In this document: positions 34,086 to 46,740 of the stretch, one piece after another
How positions within the stretch are numbered: position 1 is the stretch's first letter
Layout: every line of letters starts with the position of its first letter
Assembly: GCA_027919835.1 (NCBI GenBank)
Contig: JANVFP010000011.1
Coordinates: 682,001 to 746,000, forward strand
Origin: Lentinula raphanica
Taxonomy: Eukaryota > Basidiomycota > Agaricomycetes > Agaricales > Omphalotaceae
Direction: 5' to 3'
DNA: 64,000 nt
The notes under the pieces: model-generated
Told to the model about the DNA's origin: nothing
The model's database searches: none
Seen by the model: the letters and a program-made list of their open reading frames with translations, nothing else
Made by a program: the position numbers and the translations under genes

Positions 34086-34578
34086 TCAACGCCCACTAGG
34101 CCTCCTCTGAGTCGTACCACGACGTTGACTGGTAGCTGTTGTCCTGCGGCTTGGCCCAGGTCTGGTGTTTGGGCCTTGTGGCTGGGTTCCTGAACTCCTG
34201 CGAGACGTTTGTCCGACGGGACGATGATGGCTGCCGCTTTGATGTTGTCGCAGAGCAGGTCGATTTCCAACAGCTCCACTGCGATATCCATCACCGCGAT
34301 GTCCCCTACCACGATAGTTTCCGCGACGACTATTTCCAAAATTCGTACGCTGCGGAGCGGGTTTACGCGCAAAGAACGAGAAACGTCCTTTAGACGATTG
34401 AGCTCTGGCTTTGGCCGCCTGCTTTCGTCTCTTTGCGGCCTTCATTTCCTGTATTCCCTGTACAAAGAATGCATCAACGACCTATCTAAGATTATCAGTC
34501 TTTCGTGGAACGCACCTGGCTCCTGAGTGTCTCATTCCCGATGAGTGTCCCTCTCATCTTTGCAAGCCAGCCATGCAT
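34086..34578 (-). CDS. Small Arg/Gly/Gln-rich basic protein
   Basis: Two exons, joined across an intron of about 58 bases, give about 140 residues. The first exon encodes MHGWLAKMRGTLIGNETLRS and the second continues with MKAAKRRKQAAKARAQSSKG. The rest is almost entirely Arg, Gly, Ser, Thr and Pro (RGNYRGRGHRGDGYRSG, PSRRTTATSQRRGTTQRRPS) with no predicted fold. RG/RGG-rich tails usually bind RNA or condense with it, or bind DNA; that role is inferred. The conserved-looking N-terminal helix with KMRGTLIGNETL may belong to a basidiomycete-restricted family, but I cannot name one. A longer protein with further upstream exons is possible. Confidence 0.55.
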
Positions 34579-35949
34579 AGTTGAGGGTATTGGATGTCTA
34601 CGTCTAGAGCCATCCCGATGGAACTGTAAACATGGTCATTCACTAGAATCGCCATCAAATGGCGAGATTACACACATCGGAAGCCCATTCAATCTTCATC
34701 GTGTACAGGTGAGAGTAGAGATGATGAGAGAGGAACGCAAGAAAGAAATGAAGGACGGTCGTACTGTTGATTCTAATATGTAGTGATTGATGTGGCGTAA
34801 CAAAGCCAAACTTAGACTTTGATCCAATACTACCACATTGACATGCATAATCCACACGCAATCCTCACCGTCGCAGCATGTCCTCTGTCCAAAGCCGTGC
34901 AACTTCCTCGCTCTTCAGCGTCTCATGCCAAACTTTAGCAATTTGTTCATTTCAAGGCTTCAAAGTTTCATCGGGTTGCTCTCTTGAAAGTCTCTTCAAA
35001 TGCGATCACAACCGCCCTCCCCAATGGATATGCAATCACTGGTCCAAGCTCAAAGCCTGCTCGCGATGATCCTGACTCAAATCTGTAACACGACCTCAAG
35101 GCATTGTCGTATCAAGTGTTACTGGGCCACTCATAGTTGCTGCGATGTCGATGTCTGTCGGAGCTCGTTCGACGCCGCGTGCCAGTAATCAACAAAATTG
35201 AGGTAGTCATTTCATGTCATTCTTCGTCAGGATTCTGAATGGTAAGGCAGGATAGGCGGAGTTTACAAACATAGGAATTCACGAGTTCTTGTAGTATCTT
35301 CTCCTTCTGGGTTTGTTCCCGTTACTACTTTCTGACTCTTTGTTATTAGGCGCCGGGGACCGTGGTGCTTGAAGTTGGATATTTGTTTGATATTTTGCGC
35401 AAGCAACACAGGAATCAAGTTTATCAATTGCATCAACAATTGTGTTCCAGATCCAGAGGGATCATCATCTCGTCTTTGAATTCTCTTTCATATTCCTCGC
35501 AAAGCTAACTTGCGGACCGAATCAATGGACCAAAAACAACCTACGACAATCCCGATTCCTCGACATCTCAGACGAATGTAAATCTGGACCGTGTATCGTT
35601 TGATTGCTCAAAAGTCCACCTTCCAAACAGTATCATGGACATACACAAATGCTATATCTAGGTGTTAGGCGCCGTTGTTAGCACACCGCATCAGGTAAAG
35701 ATTTCCGGACCTCTTGCTTCTGGGTTAGCAGTTCGAAAGAGGAACACCGCCTGGTATACTCTGTCTCCACCGTCGAAACTGATGTACGGGAAGGGCAGCT
35801 TCAGGTATGACCACCGCCGCTTCACAGAATGATTGAGTCGAAGGGAGTACAAGAAGAGACTTGGTTTCGTATCTTCATTCCTCATCAACTCAGAATCCCA
35901 AGTTCTCCAACACTCGGAAGACCTAGAAGTCCCAAATAATTTACCAATC
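34579..35949. other. Large gap before the phosphatase gene
   Basis: About 1.37 kb. Apart from the possible decayed coding stretch described separately, I see no gene, tRNA or clear repeat. The last 400 bases should include the promoter of the phosphatase gene. Confidence 0.5.
34865..35490 (-). pseudogene. Possible decayed coding sequence
   Basis: On the minus strand a single frame runs from about 35,180 to a stop at 34865-34867 and is protein-like at its end (IAKVWHETLKSEEVARLWTE), but it is broken by four in-frame stops, all TGA. Just upstream, protein-like pieces (VNSAYPALPFRILTKNDMK and DYLNFVDYWHAASNELRQ) sit in different frames, separated by small shifts, and before them a Ser/Gln-rich open stretch begins near 35,490. 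This looks like an old gene or element damaged by stops and small indels. I cannot identify the family, and chance remains possible. No long intact frame exists here. Confidence 0.3.
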
Positions 35950-36656
35950 ATGTCCAACTGGAAGAACGTTAACGCTATTATCGAAGGACGTTTGTTCCTT
36001 GGAAAGTAGGTCAAATCCTCAAGAGCATGGTTCTTGACATTGATCACTGTTACTAGCATTACTGCAGCACGTTCTACTCGCTCTTTAGCAGAACGCCGTA
36101 TCACACATATTCTATCCGTTTGTACGGAACAGATACCCGCAGAGCATCCTGCGAGCGGAATCAGACATATGCGTATACCTGTGGAAGACGTGGACTTCGC
36201 GGATCTCTTGATCTATCTTCCATCTGCCGTTGCATTCATTGACGATGCTCTTCGCAATGATGGGGTCGTCCTTGTACACTGCGTCGAGGGACTTTCCCGA
36301 AGCGCCACCGTGATTGCTGCATATCGTGAGTAGAATGATTATGACGCCGTGGGTTGAGCACCGACTTAATACGTCTCCTATTTGTCCACTCATTAGTTAT
36401 GCGCACGCGTCGGGTCAACGCTACTCAAGCGTTGCAGATGGTGCGAGACTGTAAGGTTTCTCTCTGAACTCTGACCTGGACTGGTCTGACCCGGGAGTTT
36501 CTTGCAGGTCGTGAACAGATTTGGCCCAACCCGGGTTTCCAGGAGCAGCTTGTTCTGTATGAGCTATGCCAGTATGCTCCCTCGCCCTCGAATGGCATCT
36601 ATGTCAGCTGGAGGTACAAGCTCGATCAGCGTTTAGCTGCGGGAGGAATAGCCTAA
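35950..36656 (+). CDS. Dual-specificity protein phosphatase
   Basis: A small atypical dual-specificity phosphatase (DSPc domain). Four exons encode about 170 residues. The N-terminus MSNWKNVNAIIEGRLFLGN, then THILSVCTEQIP and MRIPVEDVDFADLL form the usual beta strands. The catalytic loop is VLVHCVEGLSRSATVIAAYL, with the nucleophilic Cys, the HCxxGxSRS signature and the general-acid Asp upstream (PVEDVDFAD). The recognition after it, ALQMVRDCREQIWPNPGFQEQL, closes the domain (NPGFQEQL is typical). There is no zinc-binding C-terminus as in Yvh1/DUSP12 and no kinase-interaction domain, so substrates are open. Each splice junction keeps frame. It stands alone among gene-poor flanks of 1.4 and 1.1 kb. 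Confidence 0.9.
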
Positions 36657-37724
36657 AAGTCCGACTCCCTCTTCTTCGATCATGTCAGTTTAAAATTCGG
36701 TTTCTCATGAATTTTTAATGAACTTTCAAAATTCTTGTTGTAGCCGGGCTACATTCACTTTTCTGCTTTCACTCTTTTGCACTCTTTTCAGAATGTCATC
36801 GCAATGCCCACTGAAGCAATTTTTACACTTCAACAGTAGAAATCTCATTATTTATTCACCATAGATGTCTTCGTTATTTACTACCTAGAAGTTTCGTTAT
36901 TTTTCATAGTTCTGCTCTCTCTCTCTATCCGAAGATTTCTGAGACCTATACTACAACGTTTACAAGCATTGTTACCAGCGCCTTGAACGACGTCGTGCGA
37001 TATCCCTCATACAAATCATTCCACACCGGCGACTCTTCGTCAACACAAGATCGGCTATGTAGCCCAGCTAACATAGACCAAGATCTGCAGTGTGAGCTCA
37101 AAACAATGTACACGGCGTTCAAGCTAGATGGCGGGAACGTTGAGAGGCCGGTGATCAGACAGAATTCATCATTCCATACCCTTTTCTGTTTCGACTCCAG
37201 TTGCAGAGAAAAAGACGATGGAGGGGACTCTGTCACTCGTTAGGCGTAACAGGAAGGAGTGCTGGTCAGTTCATGGCTATTGACATAGGCTCTCAAAGCC
37301 TCACTGTCATTTACAGTGTACATATGTTGAAGCTAGATATACGCCGACATGCAGATACATGCAGACCCCATCTGCTGAAATACTAACTTGAAGCTCTACT
37401 AGGCTATCAACGACGTGTCGTTATCGTGTCCAACTGGTCATATTCACTCGCGTCGCGCGCGCACTAGTAGCTGTAAAGCGGTAGCGAGTCATGGATAGTC
37501 GATATATCCGCAACGAACACGTAGATATACACGTGTAGAAGGTATAAAAAGGCTTTCAAGTTCGAAGTAGAGGCAACATCAAATTTGGCCCAAATTCACA
37601 CGACTTGGGTCACAAGCGCATCAAAGCGTCACCAGACTGTCACATCGCCTCTTACTCTAACACTCTCGTGTTCTTTTTAACATCTTTCAAACCTCTTTTC
37701 AACTCCGTGAGCTCGACGGTTCAA
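36657..37724. other. Gap between phosphatase and ARF genes
   Basis: About 1.07 kb. The ARF-proximal end carries a TATA box and an E-box palindrome, annotated separately. The rest has a CT dinucleotide run near 36,910 and no supported gene. Confidence 0.5.
37528..37550 (+). promoter_or_regulatory. ARF core promoter: E-box palindrome and TATA box
   Basis: A ten-base palindrome tacacgtgta (37528-37537, containing CACGTG) is followed six bases later by TATAAAAA (37543-37550), about 175 bases before the ARF start codon. The close spacing suggests a real core promoter with a leader of roughly 150 bases. CACGTG is a common site for bHLH factors; the regulator is unknown. Confidence 0.5.
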
Positions 37725-38543
<819 letters not shown>

Positions 38544-38834
38544 TTCCTCGCGGTCCATATAATATTTTATCAGCGTTGTATCCCTCACGATTTTCCACGA
38601 TGCCGAAAATGTATGAAGCGCTCCGCATTCGTCACCTCCCATGTTTTCGTCCCTCCTGCTATTCGGATGTTCCTTCTTCTCCTTGCTCAAACTTGTCTTT
38701 CCTCAAAATTCATTCTTCTCTTTCATGTACTTAGGCACACCGGATCCTTAACATGGGGTTCTTATTTTCTCTTAGAAATTCCCGTTTATTCGATTTTTTT
38801 TTCGATTACAGTGATTATAAAACAATCCTTTCAC

Positions 38835-41804
38835 CTACCGACCTTGTCCGGGGAATAATCTACCAACAGCATCCGCTTCCTTCCGTCTCTTCTCCCCTAG
38901 CTGTCTTCCAGCCGCATCTCGTCTCGTAGACCCGTATTGGGCCAGCTTCTCCAGAAGCGTTTGCAATCGCTTTTGTTTCACTACTGCATAGACGCTCTGC
39001 CTGTTAGCTGGGATCAGATAGTCCTGAACTTTGTCCGAAAGAACAATTCCGGTAGTCTGATATATCGATGGGGGGTCATATCAGTTCTAGGAAAGTGCAC
39101 ACAAAAGCTATTTTCATGTTACTCACAGCACGGAGCTCATTGAATGCGGAGCTCAGATGAGGCCTGCCTATCCGCCCGAACTCTGTTTCGAGAAAATCAC
39201 AATCTACCAGGAGATTCGATATGGCGTTTTCGTTCATCATAGCGATGTTCCGGCCTGTCAAGAAATCCTTGATAACGAAAAGTAAAGCTTGCTATCGACT
39301 ACCTGATTCCGAGGCAAAATGAGAAAACCACTCACCATGAAACATTCGGCGATATACTCTGCAGCACCCATGTACGCCTCGTCGATATAGGATGGAGCGA
39401 TCAGTAATTGACTGTCCACGACGGTAGTGAGCCAATTAACCAGTTCATACAGATACATATTCGGCCCATCTTCTTTGGATGTCGGCACCCAATTGTACTC
39501 GGAGAGTTCGAAGAAATCGTCCAGTTTGGAGTTGATTACAGATTTGATTCGTGAGATTGAACGAGTGAGGGATTCGTCGAAGGAAGTCGACGCCCTCAAT
39601 CGAATCGTCCCTCCTCGCTGGGCTGTTCTGTTTGACAATCGTCAGCGCTATTGTGACTAGTATCTCATTCTGAAATCTTACCTCAAAATTGTTAGTGAAC
39701 GTTCGAGCTCAGTACAGGCTACCTGGAAATGCTCGGCATTGGTGACAATCTGAGCAAGTTGTGACAGGTTCGTTGTCTCTGCAAGGCGCTTTGTTATTGA
39801 ACCAGATATGTTGTTGATCAGGAGACTGTCCAGAGACTTGTTCACAGGAGATCAGGAAAAAGGCGACTCAGAGAGGTTGGACGGTACCTTGCTCAAAAGG
39901 TCATCTATATTTCGATGGTGCTGCGATACGCCCTCGACAAACGCATAGAACTTTTGAATAAATCCACGGATCTGTCAACAAGCGTAAGGAGCTGAACTAA
40001 ACTGAAGACGAACTTGGGAATCTTGCTTACATCCTCACAGCACAGATAAAATGTTTGCGACCAAGGCAGGCTCTGAGGCAAAGGAGCTCTTCATAGGTCA
40101 ACGTCAGAGAGACAAACTGTGAAGCGTGCAAAACATACGTCATCACTTCCATTCTTTCTTCATCGCCAATCCACACGACGTCCAGAACTGTCTTTAGTTC
40201 TTGTTGTGACTGGATATACATTGGCTGACAGTCATCTTGCCAGACGATCTTCAGTCGGATATCAGAGTTCGAACGTATACCCTAAAAGTATTTTGAGGAA
40301 ACGAACATCTTCGAAGCGCTTGGAAAACTGTTTCTCCAACAATTGCGCGTATTTCTCGAACAGGACGATAATGAATGAGTGTAAGGAAGTCGTTGAATAC
40401 AGCGAGGACTTGAACGCCCGAGAAGTCAGTATTCCAAAACGCACAATAAGAAGCTGAATGTCAACGCACTTCCAGTGTCGTGATAAATCCGATTAAACAC
40501 TCCTTAACGCGCAGATATGAATCCGCATCATTCTCTGTCCTAAGCGCGCTTTGCACCGCAACAGTGAGACGAGACACGACGCCTTCCCATAATTCCTCGA
40601 CTTCTCTTTCCGATCTAAAATTCCCAGTCGTTTCGAGTACATGTGTCTCGACTATGAAAAAACCGGAGATTTCTTGCGTAACGGCGAAGAGCGAACCTAG
40701 CGGGAGTGGCATTGGTAGTATCAGGTCGGATTGAATCTAAACAGCCTTGAGCCGCAGATATAGAAGCCATGGGCAGTCATCTACCTTTCGATCCGCTTGG
40801 TATGAGCGCTGTAGCTCGTCGAGTGAGTCAAGAGCGGTGTATATGTGAATACATTGATAGAGGGGTTTGAAGTCTACGGAAAGCTTGTCGTTGTCAAGGA
40901 CATTGACTATTTCAAACAAATAAGCGTTGTAGATAGATAGATGGGGTTTGAATACGTACATTCCGTCTTTTCGTATGTGACCAGTTCCACAGCACTACCG
41001 ACTCGACTCATTCTGAGTAGTGGGTCCTTATCCCTCCTCGATCTCCACCGTCGCGTTCGTATCTCCATGGCTTCCAATGCCAAGCGACCTATTTCACCAC
41101 TGTTCTCTCGAATTTTGAGCAGCCATTCCTTCATGGACGCTGTTACCGCGTCCTTGATCTGCACTCGTAACGAAGGCAACGACGAAAGGAGATGACGATA
41201 GAAAGGTGTCTGTGACAAAGAGGTTTGAGGAAGGTTCTGAATGTCTTCTAGAGACTAGAGAAGGTATATAGTAGTATGCATGAATATGAAGAGAACCGAC
41301 ATTTCAACGAACCCTCAATGCACTCCAATACTTTCCCTCCCTGATCATCTCACCGACTCGATGCACGACATCCAAGACCCGCAAGCAGGCTTGAAGGTTA
41401 TCGATAGCCTCATCAAGATTGGCAGCAGTCTTCTTCGTTTGAAGCAAAGCGCGTTTCTTCTCTACCAGTCCACGACCGAGTTGCGAAACGCTGGCATCCA
41501 GAGAAGAGATGTTCTCCTTCATCTTGTCCGTGTAAGATTTCACTGTAAACAGTGTTGACACGGAAGAGATAAAGTCCTGGTAGTTCTCGCCACAGATTCT
41601 TTCTATCTCTGCATCCTTGGAATCAACCAATGCTTGGACTGAACGCAGAAATGCATCTTGTTGGCGACCAGTGTGAATTTGTTTGATGATTGGGCCTAGT
41701 TGCTCGAGATTTTCAGAAGATGAAGATTGATCCAATAAATGTATCTGCTGAAGCTGTTGGTCGATGCTTTCCTGAGTAAAGACCGTTCGTTTGCGGGGCG
41801 GCAT
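38835..41804 (-). CDS. SEC15: Exocyst complex component Sec15
   Basis: Sec15 binds the Rab Sec4 on secretory vesicles and links it to Sec10 in the exocyst. The start at 41804 reads MPPRKRTVFTQESIDQQLQQ; earlier in-frame codons are not ATG. Diagnostic blocks are VQALVDSKDAEIERICGENYQDF, LQACLRVLDVVHRVGEMI, TPFYRHLLSSLPSLRVQIKD and IGRLALEAMEIRTRRWRSRR. The long helical C-terminus ends in a final exon beginning near 39,050 with VQDYLIPANRQSVYAVVKQK and closing LFPGQGR before the TAG at 38835-38837. At least ten introns; length near 800 residues. Its stop faces the ARF gene and its start lies 121 bases from the divergent HAD gene. Identification is firm; the exact edges of mid-gene exons are approximate. 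Confidence 0.92.
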
Positions 41805-41925
41805 GAGTGTAAGTGAAAGGACCAACCTCGGACAGACTTCGGACAAACCGAAAGCCCAACGGAAACACCGGGCCGGTAATCCGTACGTTGTCCTTGTCCA
41901 CCACTACTCTACGCTTTTTTTCGCA

Positions 41926-43038
41926 ATGTCAGCGGTCTCTTTCCATGTAGATGCAGTGTGAGTTATCTGTTCCAGGTTGTTTGCAGCCTTAATGATAGCT
42001 CTACACAGGCTCTTTGATATGGATGGCACCTTGGTCGATTCTACCGCAGGTGTTGTAGGGGCCTGGGAGCTATTCAAGCAAAAGTATCCAGAGATCAATG
42101 TGGAAGATGTGCTTAGCTGTGCGTAAAATGCAATTGTCTCTGACGCTGCCCATCTAATCGACTGCAACGATCAGCTGCGCATGGCGTTCGTACCGTCGAC
42201 AACCTTAGGAAATATTGCGGTATTCAAGATCCCGAAAAACTTCAGGTGTGGTTAGAGTCATGCATCAAGCCTCTCATCATCTCCTGATACTCTTGTATAG
42301 TCAGAAGCCCTTCGGTTTGAGATGGCAATCGTCACTGAATCTACGACCAAAGGTAGACCTGGTATCGTAAAACTGCCAGGTGTCGAGGATGCAATGCAGG
42401 AGGTACATAGTCTATCTCTGATCACTTTCGACGTTACTGAGCATCGCACAACTTCATTCATTCAGATCAGCTCTGGTGCACGTTATCCCAAACCATCATG
42501 GGCCATTTGCACCTCCGCTACACACGAATATGCCCTTGCTGCACTGGCTAATGCGGGGATAGATGTTCCGGATGCTTTTGTCACAGCTGAAGATGTGAAA
42601 TTTGGCAAGCCAGCGTGAGCTTTATTGATTTTGCGTTTGAAGTCTGCTTCGCGACCGTCATCCATCTATTTTCTAGTCCTGACCCATATCTGCTGGGGGC
42701 AAGTAAATGCAATGTAAAACCTGAGAATTGTCAGTTTTCTCCATTAGTTATTGTTTTTGGCACTGATAATGTTATGTATTAAGGTGTGGTCTTTGAAGAT
42801 GCACCCGCAGGGATTCAAAGTGGTAAAAGCGCAGGGTGCAAAACAATCGGGCTTCTTACGACCCATAGCAAAACACAGATGGAAGCAGTGAAACCAGATT
42901 TCCTCGTCCCTAACATGGCTAGGTAAGTTTCTTCAAATACTTACTCTTCTTGATCTGTTTGTTGAATGCACAAATACCAGTATCGGGTTGAAATTATCGC
43001 CAGGAGGTGGTATAGATGTAAGCGTACAATTGGATTAG
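41926..43038 (+). CDS. HAD-family sugar/glycerol phosphate phosphatase (GPP/DOG type)
   Basis: A HAD phosphatase of the yeast Gpp1/Gpp2 and Dog1/Dog2 group, which dephosphorylate glycerol-3-phosphate or 2-deoxyglucose-6-phosphate. Motif I is LFDMDGTLVDST, with the two catalytic Asp residues, close to the N-terminus; the cap includes SAHGVRTVDNLRKY. Motif II is WAICTSATHEYALAAL and motif III/IV are VKFGKPAPDPYL and CVVFEDAPAGIQSGKSAGCKTIG. The first intron separates VDAV from LFDMDG and there are about six in total. Length is about 250 residues, as expected. Gpp-type activity would produce glycerol as an osmolyte; the substrate cannot be told from sequence. It ends SPGGGIDVSVQLD. Its stop faces CFT2 across 244 bases. 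Confidence 0.88.
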
Positions 43039-43282
43039 AAATAGATAGATAGCTACGTCGCGTTTGCAGCTGGCAACAGTAACAGTTAGACTAAATAGAA
43101 TACTTAGAATTTATGAACGAGACTAATCGTATCATGTCCGAATCAGTTTGAACTCAACGTTGAACCTGAGTTGTTCTGCACCGATATATCAGCACATGGC
43201 AATTGGTCGGCTGCGCTTTCCCTTCCTTCTGTCCAATACTTGCAATGCAACCCCATTTCCACAACTCGACAAAAACATCAAT

Positions 43283-46200
43283 TCAAGCAGCTACTAGAGC
43301 ATGCAGCGCATAGATCTCTTTACGGACAACATAATAAACATCTGAAACATTTCCTTCCAACTCTACTCTTCCTGTCCCCGTTTTGCGCACAGCTACAGTT
43401 TCTTCCAGAGAATCTGCAGTCCCGCCATACTTCGCACCACCTCCGCAGATCAAAACACCTTCCCCGACAAGCTCTGCTTGCACACCAATCGACGTTAAGC
43501 GAGATTTGAGAGCAGTCAGTTTGAGCTCTCCGATCATTGTTGAACTTGGTAGTGTCGCCGGTGGTCGAGAGCCGAGTAAACGGGGACGGGCTTCAGCGCT
43601 GGACGGGGCAGCGATTGGTTCAGGCAGTGTTGATATCGACACCGGCTCGAGAATGGGGATAATAGAGCTAACAGAAGTGACAACGCGTCCTGTTACATAT
43701 CCCACTTCATTATCTTCAAACTTCATCAAGAGTAGAGTAATTATACAGTTGAATTGATTGAAAGAGTATGTACCACTTACCCGCGACATTTTCATACTGG
43801 AAAGCAGTTCATCGCTGATGGATATCGGGAAACTGCTGATTTGTTGTCCAATCTGCACGTTCTCACCTATGCGAGGAGCATAGATGTCTTTTGTCATAGC
43901 TCGGATGTTGGCACAGCTTTCGATGAGGGCATCTGTCGCATTGTCGGCAGCGTGAACAATGATCTGCGTAAGCGTCAGTGAATCGTTTGAGATGGAATAA
44001 TACTTGTTGAATATACCATTTTGCGAGGGCTGACTTGGGGAATGAGAGTTTTGATTGCACGGCCGTCACTCAAACCTTCCAGATCGACAAAGAGCAGACG
44101 ACAAGACATTTGGACTTCCACTTCGGTTGTGACAAATTTTGACGGAGGTTCCGATGCAGCTTTCTACAGGTTTCACCTCAGAAGTCATTCAGATAACGCC
44201 AAGATTGACCCACCTTGATCTCTTCTTCGGCTTGTCTCCGTCTGTAGTCTTTGATATCGTCGCTCTCAGCTTCCTCGTCCAGTATTTTACCCTTCCTTAG
44301 CCACATTCCTACATCGACAGTTTCACCATACTCATCCACTCTCCGCTTTTTCTCAACATAAGGAAACATTCGGAAACGTTGTGTTTGTCCACCAACATGC
44401 TTGAAGAACGACGTTGCCTTGGAAACATTGCCCTTCAGATATATATCGAAGGAAAGGAGTTGTTTGGTCAGTCCTTCATCATCCATGTTATTCCACTCGT
44501 TCCCATCGCCATCTTCACCTTTACGCCGTTTTGAGTAACGCTCCCCAGAATCGTCTACTTGGCCAAGTGCCCGCCGCACTTCGTCCTCCTCGTCTTCGTC
44601 TTCATCTTCGTCTGAATCGCTGTCATCTTCGTCGGCCTCAAGGAAGCGTTGTTGACGGGCTAACGCTGCCTGGCTAGCTGCTTCCTTCTCGCGGGCCGCT
44701 TGCTCTTTCTGCAAGTATTCCTCTAATTCTATGCCTTGCAGAGGTTCTTTGCTATGCATCTACAGTGAACGCTTGATTATTCAATTCCCTGTAAGATGAT
44801 CGTAAACAGTACCTGTAGCTTCAATGTCCCATCCATCATGATGTTACTCCCTATTTTACCATTATCCCACTTGGTTTCTGCCCTTTGGCTGTCATTCCAT
44901 TTGTCGAACAGGATACGACCAAGTGTTCCAGGTTCGCTTCGACCTGTGAGGAGTATGACATTGTCTGGTACAGCAGAAAAAGTGCAAAATAGCTGTCGTG
45001 AAGGACCATGGGATAAAGAAGCGGGGACAGCCAATATCAGCTTCGGGTCTTTAGAAGAGTATTTCTGTATCAAAGCTTGAGGGTTTGGAAACAGCTCGAG
45101 GTGTCTAGAACACTTATTCATGAGACTCGTTCAGAATGAACGGGTAGAGAGCACACCTGAACCGTAATGAAAAGGCGCCCAATGCATCCTCATTGTCATC
45201 GTCGTCTCCCCTTCTGCGTTTACGATCTTGTCTACGATGTCCAGTCCCGTCTTCCCCGACATCTTCCTTGCTGACAGTCCCTCCGAGCCATTCCATCATA
45301 CTCCGTACAAACGTCAACATCTCACTTGCAGTGCGAGACAAGAAACATATAGGGTACCGAAGTTTGGAATATTCCCAATGTTGATCTAGCAGTACAAGAA
45401 GCTCTAAAACACGGGTGCTGGAGTCGCATGGTAGCAGTAATGAAGAGCGCGAGGAGAGAGTTGCTGTTATGGTATCTGTGGATAGGTAGATTCGGTGAGT
45501 GTATGAGGGTTTTTCATAGATAGACACGTACCCATAAGCGCGGCATCACGGTCCTTTCTTCGACTAGATACAACTGAAGCACGGTCTGCAGACGTGATCA
45601 AAAGATCAGGACGAGCCAGCGGGTCGAAGATTCCGCCAGCCTTCAGCAGTACAGTCCCATCCAGATGTCTTTCCTTCATATGATTGTAGTCCACGCAATA
45701 CATGATCGTGCCGGATGACGGTGAACGAATTTTCCAGATGGTCCCGCCGATACTATGCCCAGCATTGAACGGAGTAATAGTCAGACCCTGACATTTACCT
45801 TTTCAGATACAGAGGCGTGTCAGCCAAAAGTAGACACGAGTAGGGATGCGAGCTTGCCTTGCAGGTGTGCGGGCTGAGAGTATCGGAGAGTGTTGACAGA
45901 GTCAAACGCGTCTTGAACCTCCCTTAGGGTAGCCACGTACTTGCCACTTTTTGTAATGGGATCCGGTACTTTCTCTTCCTCTGCTTCATTATCAGGACGA
46001 ACACTGACATCCTCTCCCTCGGTGACCTGAAACTGATCCCCGATATCCTGCTCATCTCTGAGTCCCTCTACTTCCTCAATTGATGCTATCCGAGCCATTG
46101 CCTGTACTGGTAGCGTTGTGTATGTGGGAGCTTTCAGGCCCCATCGCGAATGGGCATATGCAAATAAGCCAGAATGTCGTAGGTCGCCGTGGGAGAGAAG

Positions 46201-46457
46201 TACTAGGTCTATAGTCGGGGCATAGCTAAATTATTGAGCTTTGAGTTTTACAAGACAGTATTGAAATGAGGGGATACAATTCACTCTCGTAGACTTTGAC
46301 AATATTCCTCCCAAGATGTATCCGCTTTCTCTTCTGGTTCCCAGTCTGGAGAACCGCAGTCAAGTAGTATGCGAACGTCGTCAACCTGGAGCAGGTAGCA
46401 TAGTGGCGTGCTTTTGGAATTTCGAGCTGCTCCAGAGAGAGGTGTAAAAGTGATCAT
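43283..46457 (-). CDS. CFT2: Cleavage and polyadenylation factor subunit Cft2 (CPSF100)
   Basis: Cft2/CPSF100 is the inactive metallo-beta-lactamase partner of the pre-mRNA 3'-end endonuclease Ysh1/CPSF73. The N-terminus is MITFTPLSG..CYLLQVDDVRILLDCGSPDW, followed by VLLSHGDLRHSGLFAYAHSRWG, where the HxHxDH zinc motif is degenerate as is normal for this subunit. The beta-CASP part has GTIWKIRSPSSGTIMYCVDYNH, LLITSADRAS and, in order, RTASEMLTFVRSMMEWLGG, HLELFPNPQAL, LAVPASLSHGPSRQLF and LILLTGRSEPGTLGRILFD-like sequence. A lysine-rich acidic insert (EEYLQKEQAAREKEAAS, then a run of Asp/Glu) precedes the RMFPYVEKKRRVDEYGE motif. The C-terminus ends YYVVRKEIYALHALVAA. Length is about 900 residues. 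Identification is firm. Confidence 0.93.
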
Positions 46458-46740
46458 CGAAAACGAACTGGGAGATCCAAGAAATTCAAAAAGAAAGAAT
46501 GCTGAGATCTCGTAATGTTCATTTGTCAAATAACCATGACTTCATTGGGCGCCTAAATGTTTGCTAGTCTTCTGTTAGGCTCGTTTAACTCTCTTCATTC
46601 TTCTCTCTTTTTCTCTGTATTATTATGGGCATTTCTACGGTCTCTGCTGCAGCACACATTACTCCAGGTGAATCTACCTTTCTCTCCGAAACGCTGTGAG
46701 CTCATCATCCTCGCAGTTGTCATCAAAACGTTCTTTAAAC
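46458..46740. promoter_or_regulatory. Divergent promoter region, CFT2 / hydrolase
   Basis: About 283 bases between two divergent start codons, with pyrimidine-rich stretches on the hydrolase side. Shared control is possible but only inferred from layout. Confidence 0.4.

Noticed and set aside
34878..35188. Plus-strand Ser/Cys-rich frames
   Set aside because: They are shadows of the minus-strand protein-like stretch, and rich in Cys and Ser by chance of complement.
36983..37243. Open frame of about 86 codons before the ARF gene
   Set aside because: It begins at TTG, has no ATG, no codon pattern I trust and no recognised homology.
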